Program-made: the position numbers and the translations under genes
Shown here: one piece after another, positions 35,238-43,405 of the stretch
Numbering within the stretch: the stretch's first letter is position 1
Layout of the letters: the number at the start of each line of letters is the position of its first letter
The notes under the pieces: generated by a model
Seen by the model: only the letters and a program-made list of their open reading frames with translations
Database searches by the model: none
Told to the model about the DNA's origin: nothing
Source: Bacillota bacterium
Lineage (GTDB): Bacteria > Bacillota > Clostridia > Oscillospirales > Ruminococcaceae
Direction: 5' to 3'
DNA length: 64,000 bases
Assembly (NCBI GenBank): GCA_023439835.1
Contig: JAEXUW010000005.1
Span: 1-64,000 of the forward strand

Positions 35238-35705
35238 TTAAAATTTTTCTATAAAGTCGGGAACATCTCTTTTTTGCCAGCTAAAGATATGCCTTTTCTC
35301 AGCATTATAATACTTGCGGTATGCTTCTGCCGGATTATCCGATTTATACTCTTGAGGCAAAGCCTGAACAAATTCAGTCAAGCCCTTGTCCTCAATGTCG
35401 GGAATTAAAAGCGACCTGCACAAAAGCTCGCCCTTGTGCGTTTTATCGTACCTAAAGGTGTATTCCTCACATAATATCAAGTTCATATCACGAAGCCAAA
35501 CCCAGTTTGACAACGATTCTCTCGTCCATTTGGAGCATGGGTGGTTTTGATGCGTCAGCTTATAAATGCCGTTTGGAATATTCTTTGTAAAATAATAAGC
35601 TGAGCAAAGAAGCTGATTATATTCCGTTATCATTTTTACAACATGCTTATCACAATGATACTGCGCATTCCTTGTCATATCTTCATCAAGAATAAAAATA
35701 TTCAA
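35238..35705 (-). CDS. Conserved protein of unknown function (CDKHVVKM family)
   Basis: A 155-residue protein starting MNIFILDEDMTRNAQYHCDKHVVKM. It then has conserved-looking HQNHPCSKWTRESLSNWVWL and ends IFSWQKRDVPDF. Similar proteins are recalled from phage and bacterial genomes without an assigned function. The Cys, His, Asp and Trp-rich patches suggest a metal or nucleic-acid site, but this is speculation. It stands alone between the MerR operon and the decayed MpsC-like gene. No signal peptide or membrane segment is seen. Confidence 0.6.
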   Translation of the reverse strand: MNIFILDEDMTRNAQYHCDKHVVKMITEYNQLLCSAYYFTKNIPNGIYKLTHQNHPCSKWTRESLSNWVWLRDMNLILCEEYTFRYDKTHKGELLCRSLLIPDIEDKGLTEFVQALPQEYKSDNPAEAYRKYYNAEKRHIFSWQKRDVPDFIEKF

Positions 35706-35851
35706 ATTGAGCCGTCCTTTACTATAAGCTTTAGAAGAAGATGTGGTCTGCTTAATGACTTAAAGCTCTTTCCAATCAGATTTATTATACAAAAAACACT
35801 GCCATATGTCAATTTCTGTTTGTTAAGGTATAATCATGCGTGTATACAATC

Positions 35852-35880
35852 TTGACTTGTATTTAAAAACATAGTATAAT
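35852..35880 (+). promoter_or_regulatory. Strong promoter in front of the decayed MpsC-like gene
   Basis: TTGACT (35852-35857), a 17-bp spacer and TATAAT (35875-35880). It points at the pseudogene starting 27 bases downstream, so the promoter has outlived its gene. Confidence 0.8.
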
Positions 35881-35906
35881 TTAATTGTTGTAGGCAGTGG
35901 ATTTTA

Positions 35907-36267
35907 ATGACAAAGGGTCAAACGAAAGCTAGAATCAAGCGAATTAATCAGTACATTTGAGAAAGAAAATATGGGTCGTGGGCTAAGGCTGAAAAACACA
36001 TATAATGGCTGATATGATTCTTATAAGGCTTTCTGGTTTTTAAGCCCTTCAGAGCAGAAGCTTGCTGACAATCCGAAAGGTATTGAGCTTTTTAAAAAAG
36101 TGCGTACAACCTTATACGAAGGTGGGAGAGGGTTTTTGGAAGCATTGATAACTAATTTTATTGATGAAGCCATTATCAGCACTCATTCTGATATAAGCAC
36201 AAAAACCGGCGAAAAAGTTATTGTTATTGCTGTTGATAGAAATCTAGAAGAAATGTGTTCAAAATAA
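35907..36267 (+). pseudogene. Decayed MpsC/DUF2294 family gene
   Basis: Reading across frames gives a DUF2294 (MpsC-like) protein. ATG 35907 encodes MTKGQTKARI; the next frame gives SELISTFEKENMGRG; further frames give KAEKHI and MADMILIRLSGF. From about 36040 one frame is clean to TAA 36265: LSPSEQKLADNPKGIELF and on to RNLEEMCSK. At least four frameshifts lie between codon 10 and about base 36040, so no full protein is made. MpsC belongs to the MpsABC sodium/bicarbonate system of staphylococci. The family assignment is from recall and fairly strong. Confidence 0.8.
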
Positions 36268-36312
36268 TAAATTCGGAAGACAATGCAAAGTAGTGTATAC
36301 TAAGTTGTAAGT

Positions 36313-36355
36313 AAGCCGATACCTATTAATTATGGGTATCGGCTTTTTATTTTTT
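36313..36355 (+). terminator. Terminator-like hairpin between pseudogene and permease
   Basis: An 11-bp stem AAGCCGATACC/GGTATCGGCTT with an 11-base loop is followed by TTTTTATTTTTT. It ends only about 30 bases before the permease start, so it either ends the pseudogene transcript or acts as an attenuator for the permease. Confidence 0.8.
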
Positions 36356-36385
36356 AAAAAAGTAAAATTGTGGGGTTGTTTTGTA

Positions 36386-37606
36386 ATGAATAAAAATCGG
36401 CAAAAAGGTTTAAGCTTTTTAGACCTTATTCCAGCAGTTTCCGGGCTGGTGGGGAAAATCGCCCTAGCGTCCTCCTTCGCATTTATGTGGGCGCAGGGGC
36501 TTGGCATTGACAATGAAAGCTTTGTCTTTGAAAATGTTAGAGTCGAGCTGCTAATAGGCTGCCTCGTTACCCTGATAGCAGCACTGATATTCCCAAAAGC
36601 ATCACCGACGGGTACGCTTGCACCGCTGATAGTGCTTGTTCCCATAATGATAACCTTTGGTGTTCACCCGCTTGTTTTAGGTGTATCTATCGGTGTAATC
36701 GGCATAATTGCGGCAAAAACAGGCATTCTTCTAAAGCTAACACGTATTTCAGGTCAAATCAGCAGGAACAGTCTTACACTTGCTTTTGGGGTATCGGGAA
36801 TAATTTTATGCATTCAAAAGCTTCATTCTTTTTTTCAGAAAGAAGCTTTGGCACTAATCGCACTATTAGTCGTTCTATCAGCTATTTATATAATACTGTT
36901 CAAGCTAAAAATAGCATATTACATTATCCCGATTTCAGCGGTAATTTCAATTATTATTCCTGTTGTTTTTGGATTAGGACTGGATTTTTCATTTGTCAAA
37001 GCTGATTTTAATCTAAGCCCGTCATATTGGTGGAATGAGATGTGGGGAATAGGATACGGTTTTGATATTAAAACTATTTTAGTAACCGTACCCTTCGCAT
37101 TCTTTGTAGTATTCTTGTGGACGATTGATACAGTATCAATTCAAGTCCTTCAGGAAAGCAGCTATCAAGAAGGCGATATAAAGCAGGAAATTGAAATAAA
37201 GCAATCATTTATAATAGTCGCTATAAGAAACACAGCCGGTGCTGTATTTGGCGGCGCACAAACCGGCTCATTGTGGCGGAGCTTTCTAATACCGTTGTTT
37301 ATGATTAAAAGACCGATGCGTGCAAGCGCAATACTTATGGGGCTTCTAGGAATAATTTTTAGTCTCACATCATTGCCCGTTAGTATTCTGTCATATTCGC
37401 CCCTTGTATGGTCTGTTTTGTTGTTTGGAATATTTATTCCCTTTATCGTTGCGTCACTGATGAACATTTTTAAAGCAGACAAGCGAAGCACAAAGCTTGC
37501 TACTGTTTTGCTATCGCTTTCAGGAATACTCATAAACCCAATGATAACCTGGGTAACCGCAGTAATTTATGAAAAAATTTTTGCTCGTCAACAAAGCAAG
37601 AATTGA
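36386..37606 (+). CDS. DUF3360 family multi-pass permease
   Basis: A 406-residue, very hydrophobic protein with about 10-11 membrane segments. The segment VFENVRVELLIGCLV, then FPKASPTGTLAPLI and GVHPLVLGVSIGVIG, matches the uncharacterised DUF3360 family, which has a SulP/NCS2-like layout and is often described as a putative anion permease. The transported solute is unknown. Start ATG 36386 lies 10 bases after GGGG; the frame is open 18 codons further, through the hairpin, which is unlikely. It follows a decayed MpsC-like gene. Confidence 0.75.
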   Translation: MNKNRQKGLSFLDLIPAVSGLVGKIALASSFAFMWAQGLGIDNESFVFENVRVELLIGCLVTLIAALIFPKASPTGTLAPLIVLVPIMITFGVHPLVLGVSIGVIGIIAAKTGILLKLTRISGQISRNSLTLAFGVSGIILCIQKLHSFFQKEALALIALLVVLSAIYIILFKLKIAYYIIPISAVISIIIPVVFGLGLDFSFVKADFNLSPSYWWNEMWGIGYGFDIKTILVTVPFAFFVVFLWTIDTVSIQVLQESSYQEGDIKQEIEIKQSFIIVAIRNTAGAVFGGAQTGSLWRSFLIPLFMIKRPMRASAILMGLLGIIFSLTSLPVSILSYSPLVWSVLLFGIFIPFIVASLMNIFKADKRSTKLATVLLSLSGILINPMITWVTAVIYEKIFARQQSKN

Positions 37607-37783
37607 TAATTTCAGATAAGTGTCATTTTAGAAATCTCCTTAAATAATTTAATAGTAAATCAACCACAGCAGTTTCTGATGTGGCAAAAGCTATTATTAC
37701 AATAATAATTGTAAAATTTACATTCGTTTATATTTCTTAATATGATAGAATTTATTTGAAATTATTAATTGGAGGATTTTTTT

Positions 37784-38674
37784 ATGAAATTTAAAATTAA
37801 GCCGTTATCACTTTGCCTGTTTTTGTTTTTAATGCTTTTGACAGGCTGCGGCACGACAGCAAAATCAAATTCAACTTCAAAGACCGATGCTTCGCCAGAA
37901 ACAACCACTATACCGGAAGCCATCACTGTAACAAGTGCGACAACCTCTGAAACAATTCAACCCGAGCCTTTGCTTGTTTTGCCTTTAACCACAAATGATT
38001 CGGGAAAAGTCATGATACAAACAGTATCAAAAAGCACTGGTTACCCATTCAATTCATACATAATTACCTCGATCGGCGGCGAAACTATCGTAGTTGATCC
38101 GACACAGATGCCGAGCAAGGATGTTATTGACCTTAATCCGGCGGCAATAATTTCTACCCATGCTCATGGCGACCATGTCGATATAGCATTTTCAGATTCA
38201 TATGACTGCCCAAAAATCATGTATACAAAAGAAGATATTACAACAAGGGATTTTCATATCTATACCATATGGTCACAGCATAATGAAACACCACTCGCTG
38301 AAAATTCAGGGAATGTAATAGTGGTGTTTGAGGTTGACGGTCTTCGTATTGCACATATGGGCGATATAGGTCAAACAGAAATCACAGAGCAACAGCTAGA
38401 GGAGCTTGGAAAAATCGACATTGCTTTTATGCAGCTTGAGAACTCATTTTCAAATATGAACATTATTAATGAAAAAGGCTTTATTCTTCTTGAGCAGTTT
38501 AACCCCACCATTGTTATTCCAACGCATTATACATTCAAAGCATTCCCTAAGATTGAAAAAAGGTACGGAAAAACAGTTACTGAATTTGAAAATGTGTTCG
38601 CAATTTCAAAAGACGAGCTGCCTGATACGCCGCTTAATTTCTACCATATTACAAACACTCACAAATATAATTAG
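37784..38674 (+). CDS. Lipoprotein with metallo-beta-lactamase fold
   Basis: A 296-residue exported lipoprotein. The signal peptide ends in lipobox LLTGC (Cys22), followed by a Ser/Thr-rich linker to about residue 68. The hydrolase domain has the metal motif HAHGDH (His126, His128, Asp130, His131), later AHMGDIG and IPTHYTF. The family is closest to UlaG-like/MBL-fold hydrolases. Being on the cell surface is unusual for that branch; the substrate is unknown. Start ATG 37784 lies after GGAGG. It stands before an AraC gene with its own promoter. Confidence 0.85.
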   Translation: MKFKIKPLSLCLFLFLMLLTGCGTTAKSNSTSKTDASPETTTIPEAITVTSATTSETIQPEPLLVLPLTTNDSGKVMIQTVSKSTGYPFNSYIITSIGGETIVVDPTQMPSKDVIDLNPAAIISTHAHGDHVDIAFSDSYDCPKIMYTKEDITTRDFHIYTIWSQHNETPLAENSGNVIVVFEVDGLRIAHMGDIGQTEITEQQLEELGKIDIAFMQLENSFSNMNIINEKGFILLEQFNPTIVIPTHYTFKAFPKIEKRYGKTVTEFENVFAISKDELPDTPLNFYHITNTHKYN

Positions 38675-38682
38675 GAATAATG

Positions 38683-38711
38683 TTTACAATTCACCTTTAA
38701 TCTGATATAAT
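38683..38711 (+). promoter_or_regulatory. Promoter of the AraC-type gene at 38737
   Basis: TTTACA (38683-38688), a 17-bp spacer and TATAAT (38706-38711), starting just 9 bases after the lipoprotein stop. Confidence 0.8.
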
Positions 38712-38736
38712 CATTTCGATTAAGAACAGACTGAAG

Positions 38737-39642
38737 GTGAATTTTTTGTTTTATGCCACCAAAGGATTTAATTACTTTCCCGACTATACTCTTGAAATAT
38801 TTGTAAGCAATAATGACACAGTGCTTTCTCAAAGCTGTTATAAAATTATACATATAAAATCCGGAATAAATAAAATTACAGTAAACGGGTCGGAATTCAT
38901 TCTGTCAGGGCCTCATATTCTTTGCATAAACGAAAAGGATATCATTGCCTTTGATGATTACAACGCTGAAACGGTGAGTATAATACTATTCAATCCAACA
39001 GTAATTAATATGAGATTGGATTATAGCACATGTAATAATTCTGATCAAGATATGAATTTGACAGATTATCAGGATGTTTATTTTGTTGATCACTTCAAGC
39101 ACAGCGTTAAAAATGAAGCAAAATTTTTCCATCTTGATGAGTTAGCATCAAATGTAATAAAAACAAAAATAAGTGAATTGAACAAACAGCTTACTCTTCA
39201 GGATACTCCCTCTTGGCCGTGCAGAAGCAGAGCATTACTTTTTGAATTGTTGTTTTATTTTTCTAAGCCTGTCGATGATGAAGACACCTCATGCTCCGTC
39301 TGCATACCGCCAAATTACTCAAGGCTGACGGTTGACGTTATCACTTTTTTACAAAGCTCATACGACCAAAAGCTCTCCTCAACAAAAATAGCGCGAATTT
39401 TTCACACTAATAGGACGACCTTGTTAAACGAATTCAAAAACAGCACAGGTATATCTCTTTCAAATTATCTTATTGAAAAAAGGCTTCAAATTGCAACAGC
39501 ATTATTAAGGGATACACAGCTTAATATTGCAGAAATATGTGAAAGAACTGGATTCAGTGATGAAAGCTATTTCTGCAAAGTGTTTAAAAAGCGGATAAAA
39601 CACACTCCGTCAGAATATCGGAATAATTATTTAAGCGTTTAA
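38737..39642 (+). CDS. AraC-family transcription regulator
   Basis: A 301-residue protein with an N-terminal cupin-like sensing domain (about 1-150) and a C-terminal double HTH (about 200-300: STKIARIFHTNRTTLLNEFKN and IAEICERTGFSDESYFCKVFKK, ending HTPSEYR). The ligand is unknown. The start is unusual: GTG 38737 or TTG 38746. AAGGTG overlaps the GTG and lies 6 bases before the TTG, so the TTG start is quite possible. It is isolated between two terminators or promoters. Confidence 0.9.
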   Translation: MNFLFYATKGFNYFPDYTLEIFVSNNDTVLSQSCYKIIHIKSGINKITVNGSEFILSGPHILCINEKDIIAFDDYNAETVSIILFNPTVINMRLDYSTCNNSDQDMNLTDYQDVYFVDHFKHSVKNEAKFFHLDELASNVIKTKISELNKQLTLQDTPSWPCRSRALLFELLFYFSKPVDDEDTSCSVCIPPNYSRLTVDVITFLQSSYDQKLSSTKIARIFHTNRTTLLNEFKNSTGISLSNYLIEKRLQIATALLRDTQLNIAEICERTGFSDESYFCKVFKKRIKHTPSEYRNNYLSV

Positions 39643-39715
39643 TCGACACTGACTTTTTATGTGACGGCTCAACCAAATTTGACTTTTATAAATCAATGTT
39701 ATTCTTAGCAAATAT

Positions 39716-39751
39716 AAAAAAGGGATTGTCATTTTGCTGACAATCCCTTTT
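39716..39751. terminator. Bidirectional terminator
   Basis: A 10-bp stem GGGATTGTCA/TGACAATCCC with loop TTTTGC is flanked by A-rich and T-rich arms. It serves the AraC gene (plus) and the convergent GGDEF-EAL gene (minus). Confidence 0.88.
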
Positions 39752-39787
39752 ATGCTTTTGCACTGTTCTGCTTGAAGCCATTCTCTT

Positions 39788-42286
39788 TTATTCAGCCATA
39801 ACAGCCTGCTTATTTTTTATCAGACGCTCTATTTCCATCGATGTGATAGGTTTGCTGAAATAATAGCCTTGCCCGACATCACAGCTGTTTTTAAGAATAA
39901 AGCCCTCTTGCTCTTTTGTTTCAACACCCTCCGCCAAAACCTCAAGCCCCATATTGTGAGCGAGTTCAACGATAGATTTAAAAATGTATGATTCATCATC
40001 AGTGTTGATAATATTTCTGACAAACTCTCTGTCAATCTTGAGTATGTCAATAGGTAGCTTTTGAAGATATGTCAATGAGGAATATCCTGTTCCAAAATCA
40101 TCAAGTGCGATTGTTATGCCTAGCTTTTTAAATTCAACTAAAACCTCAATAGCTTTGTCTAAATCATTCATAACGGCTGTTTCAGTAATTTCGATTACTA
40201 TATTACTACCGTCCAAATTATTATCCTCAAGCACCTTTTGCATAAACAAAACCAAGCCATCCTGCATCAGTTTGACACCTGATAGGTTAATTGACATTAT
40301 TAAATTAGGAAACCCAAGCTTCTTCCATTCCCTTTTTTGACAGCAGGCTGATTTGATTACCCATTCATCAATATGACAAATATAGCCTGTCTTTTCAGCA
40401 AAAGGTATGAACTCTATCGGGGGAATACAGTCTTTGCCGGGTGGCATCCAACGAATTAATGCTTCGACGCCAACAATTTCGCCTGTTAACAAATTAATCT
40501 GCGGCTGATAATAAAGCTGAAATTCCTGATTGTTCATTGCGTTAATCAATTGATTTTTCATCTGAATGTAATACAGGGCTTTTTCACGCATGTTAAAGTT
40601 AAAGAAGGAATAGCCATCTTTTCCGTTTTCCTTAATATGAAACATGGCGGTGTCGGCATTCTGCATCAGCGTTTCTAAATCCGTTCCATGCTCCGGATAA
40701 ATAGCGACACCTATACTTAGAGACACATGAAAATCCTTTCCTTCAAAAGTCCACGGCTTTCTTATGCTCTCGTGGAGGTCTTCAAGCTTTGAAGTAATAT
40801 TTTCAGCATTTTCAATGTCAGCAAGAATAATCGCAAATTCATCACCGCCCAGTCTTGCAACAGAATGAGGAGCTTTAATTTGCTCAAGAAGAATATTTGC
40901 TATATGCACAATAAGCTTATCCCCGGTGGAATGCCCCATCGTATCATTTATGTGCTTGAAATTATCGATATCAAGATAAATAAATGCCGATTTTTTATTG
41001 TTATCTTTTGCATATTGAAATTGCTTTTCAGCCATTTCTTTTAGCATTTCTCGATTTGGCATTCGGGTTAGTGAATCATGATACGCAAGAGAATATAATT
41101 CATTCTCCATCTTTCTGCGCTGGGTAATGTCCATTCCCATAGAAACAACCCCTTGAATGTTACCTTTTGTATCGTGCAGCAGGTTGTTGTTCCACAAAAT
41201 TAAAACCGAATGACCGTCTTTACAGCGTGTTTCGATTTCGTTGTTGTAAAGGCTTTCTCCGTTGATAATATTCTTAAATAATTCTTGCAGGTTTTCATTT
41301 TTCAATTCCGGCGATAATAATTGTGTAGCGTTTTTGCCTAGAACTTCTTCTTGCTTATATCCTGTTACGCTTTCGGCAAAGGGATTAAACTGAATAATAT
41401 TACCTTTCACATCTAAGATGAGTATAATCATCGGCGCTTGATTGATAATAGCATCTGATAATTCCTTTTCGCTCCTCAAATGCTCCTGCATTTCAATATG
41501 ATCCGTAATGTCAGTGTGAGAGCCGGCAAAGCGAAGTGGTCTTCCGTCAATATCCCAGACGCATTTTCCACGGCTAAGTATCCAGCGATATTGACCGTTT
41601 TTACAGCGAATTCGATAAGTGTTTTCATAGATGCCCGTTTTAGACTCAAGATAATCTTGAACAACCTTCATTACTCGGTCTGTATCATTGGGATGAAGAA
41701 GTTTTTTCCATTGCTCATTTGTATCCTCAAGCTCATTCGGTTCATACCCGAATACTCTTTTAGTTTTCAAAGAAAAAAAATAACCATTGGTTTTTAAGTC
41801 CCAATCCCATATTCCGTCGTTTGCGCCTTCTACCGCTAATTGATAACGCTGATCGCTTATAACAAGATCATTGCGCTGCAACTCAAGCTCCTCATACTGC
41901 TCGCTCAGCTCCTCATCCATCACCATCAGCTCTTCATGAGCTTCGCTAAGCTCTTTATATCCTTCGAATATCTTATCAATTGCGCTTTTAAACAGCTTCA
42001 GTTTTTTTACTATAATTAAATAAAACACAGCACTTGATAATATGACGTAAATCCAGCCTTTATAAAGCTGAATTTCTTTAAACAATTCAGGGTCCTTTGC
42101 CACTTTCCCCAAAATCGTATCAGACAGCAAAATCCAGAGACATCCGAAGATAAAATAAATAAATATAATTTTTAATGTTACTGATTTGGGTTTTACCTTC
42201 TTATGGATTTCCAAAAAAGAATGGAGATTTTGCAAAAGATTATTTGACTCTTCATCGTAAACTTGCCTTCTATTCTTGTCTGCCAT
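39788..42286 (-). CDS. PAS-GGDEF-EAL cyclic di-GMP protein
   Basis: An 832-residue membrane protein. Two N-terminal membrane segments (about 42-62 and 75-95), a charged coiled coil (about 100-140), two PAS domains with PAC ends (about 145-265 and 275-395), GGDEF (about 400-560) and EAL (about 570-825). The GGDEF site (RLGGDEFAI) is intact but the RxxD product-inhibition site is absent. The EAL residues are intact: EALIRW, NLSG, EITE, DDFGTGYSS, KIDREFV and GQGYYFSKP. It can therefore be a cyclase, a phosphodiesterase, or both. It is a lone gene between its own promoter and a shared terminator. Confidence 0.94.
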   Translation of the reverse strand: MADKNRRQVYDEESNNLLQNLHSFLEIHKKVKPKSVTLKIIFIYFIFGCLWILLSDTILGKVAKDPELFKEIQLYKGWIYVILSSAVFYLIIVKKLKLFKSAIDKIFEGYKELSEAHEELMVMDEELSEQYEELELQRNDLVISDQRYQLAVEGANDGIWDWDLKTNGYFFSLKTKRVFGYEPNELEDTNEQWKKLLHPNDTDRVMKVVQDYLESKTGIYENTYRIRCKNGQYRWILSRGKCVWDIDGRPLRFAGSHTDITDHIEMQEHLRSEKELSDAIINQAPMIILILDVKGNIIQFNPFAESVTGYKQEEVLGKNATQLLSPELKNENLQELFKNIINGESLYNNEIETRCKDGHSVLILWNNNLLHDTKGNIQGVVSMGMDITQRRKMENELYSLAYHDSLTRMPNREMLKEMAEKQFQYAKDNNKKSAFIYLDIDNFKHINDTMGHSTGDKLIVHIANILLEQIKAPHSVARLGGDEFAIILADIENAENITSKLEDLHESIRKPWTFEGKDFHVSLSIGVAIYPEHGTDLETLMQNADTAMFHIKENGKDGYSFFNFNMREKALYYIQMKNQLINAMNNQEFQLYYQPQINLLTGEIVGVEALIRWMPPGKDCIPPIEFIPFAEKTGYICHIDEWVIKSACCQKREWKKLGFPNLIMSINLSGVKLMQDGLVLFMQKVLEDNNLDGSNIVIEITETAVMNDLDKAIEVLVEFKKLGITIALDDFGTGYSSLTYLQKLPIDILKIDREFVRNIINTDDESYIFKSIVELAHNMGLEVLAEGVETKEQEGFILKNSCDVGQGYYFSKPITSMEIERLIKNKQAVMAE

Positions 42287-42362
42287 ATTACTCCCCGCTT
42301 TCCGTATCTGTCTAATTAAAAAGACGTAAAGTTCATACCACTCAGAAAATTACTATAATTGC

Positions 42363-42391
42363 ATTATACTACTAAAAGCGACATTTAGCAA
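42363..42391 (-). promoter_or_regulatory. Promoter of the GGDEF-EAL gene
   Basis: On the minus strand TTGCTA (42386-42391), a 17-bp spacer and TATAAT (42363-42368). The remaining spacer up to 42536 is AT-rich with nothing else recognised. Confidence 0.75.
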
Positions 42392-42535
42392 CAAAAAACC
42401 GTTTTTATTGGGGAGCAAATTATTGAATTTTAATAAAATTATCACCATGCATAAACAAGAATAGCATTGCAATAATTGTAACAATATGCTTTTAGCTCAT
42501 ATATCTTTATATAAATTTTCCGCTTATAACATATT

Positions 42536-42565
42536 AAAAGCAGTCAGACATTTAAGCCTGACTGC
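42536..42565 (-). terminator. Terminator after the methyltransferase gene
   Basis: On the minus strand stem GCAGTCAG/CTGACTGC with a 10-base loop is followed by TTTT. It lies 18 bases beyond the methyltransferase stop. Confidence 0.8.
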
Positions 42566-42583
42566 AAAGAAAAACATTGTTGA

Positions 42584-43204
42584 TTATTTTAAATACTTGA
42601 TCACATAGCTCTTGCCTGATGATACTTCATCAATAATTACTTTGGAAAAACCTGCTTTCTTGCCGAGTTCTATGTAATCATTTTTTTCAAAGATTTTAAA
42701 ACCTTTTTTTGTATATGATAAATTATTAAGCCATTGCTTAGAATACACAGCATTATAGAAAACACCGTCATCCTTCAATGTACGATATATTTCAGACAAC
42801 CCTTTTTTCGTATCACTCCAGAAATAAATCGTATTCACCGTGGTTACAATATCAAACAATTTATCGTCAAACTTTAAGTCACAGCAATCACCGATAGATA
42901 GCTTTACTTTCCCTTCATTAACAGCCTTGCTATTTCTTTTTGATGCTATTTTTTTCATATCATCAGATATATCAATTCCAAATATATTAGCGTGGGTTTT
43001 GTGATAAATTTTATTTATCAGATAACCATTGCCATATCCGATATCTAATATAGTTGCATTTTTATCAATTTTTATGCACGAAGAAATACTCTCATACATT
43101 CTCCGGTTTATTTTATTCATTATTAGACAACATATTGTTCCAATTATACCTCTTGGATTTCCAAACTGGGAGCCGATATATTCTGAAAACCTACCCACTA
43201 GCAA
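42584..43204 (-). CDS. Class I SAM-dependent methyltransferase
   Basis: A 206-residue protein with motif I ILDIGYGNGYLI (about residue 54), an acidic beta-2 end (GIDIS) and motif IVTTVNTIYFW, typical of small-molecule methyltransferases (UbiE/Methyltransf_11 type). It is monocistronic. The N terminus carries a hydrophobic patch (GIIGTICCLIMN), also seen in some quinone or lipid methyltransferases. The substrate is unknown. Confidence 0.85.
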   Translation of the reverse strand: MLVGRFSEYIGSQFGNPRGIIGTICCLIMNKINRRMYESISSCIKIDKNATILDIGYGNGYLINKIYHKTHANIFGIDISDDMKKIASKRNSKAVNEGKVKLSIGDCCDLKFDDKLFDIVTTVNTIYFWSDTKKGLSEIYRTLKDDGVFYNAVYSKQWLNNLSYTKKGFKIFEKNDYIELGKKAGFSKVIIDEVSSGKSYVIKYLK

Positions 43205-43257
43205 TACCTCATTTTCATTTTTTCTATTTACTATACCATATATCTGATTTAAAGTAA

Positions 43258-43383
43258 AGCCTAGCTTTTAACCATGATATTTATCGAATCCTGCCTGTGG
43301 AAAATGAAGAGCGGAAATATCCTCCCGCTGATGAGGTTTATTTAATGAAAAACAACAATCCCGAAAGTCAGCGGCAATGCTAG
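43258..43383 (+). other. Short open frame, possible gene remnant
   Basis: Between stop codons lies a 41-codon frame rich in charged and polar residues (LPVENEERKYPPADEVYLMKN). It has no ATG near its start, no ribosome site and no promoter. It ends inside a terminator hairpin. Amino-acid use is gene-like, so it may be the tail of a lost gene, but no family is recognised. Confidence 0.25.
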
Positions 43384-43399
43384 CTTTCGGGATTTTTTT
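43357..43399. terminator. Terminator of the GH16 gene, possibly bidirectional
   Basis: Stem AATCCCGAAAG/CTTTCGGGATT with a 16-base loop, T-rich on the plus side (seven T) and TTGTTGTTTTT on the minus side. It directly follows the GH16 gene stop on the minus strand. Confidence 0.8.
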
Positions 43400-43405
43400 A
43401 TAATG

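Noticed and set aside
35706..35851. Integration site or mobile element end near the decayed gene
   Set aside because: No terminal inverted repeats, direct repeats, transposase or tRNA end were seen there.
36332..36385. Eighteen extra N-terminal codons for the permease
   Set aside because: They run through the terminator hairpin and have no ribosome site; the family begins near 36386.
38737..39642. AraC gene forming an operon with the MBL-fold lipoprotein
   Set aside because: A separate good promoter lies between them (38683-38711), so shared control is possible but not shown.
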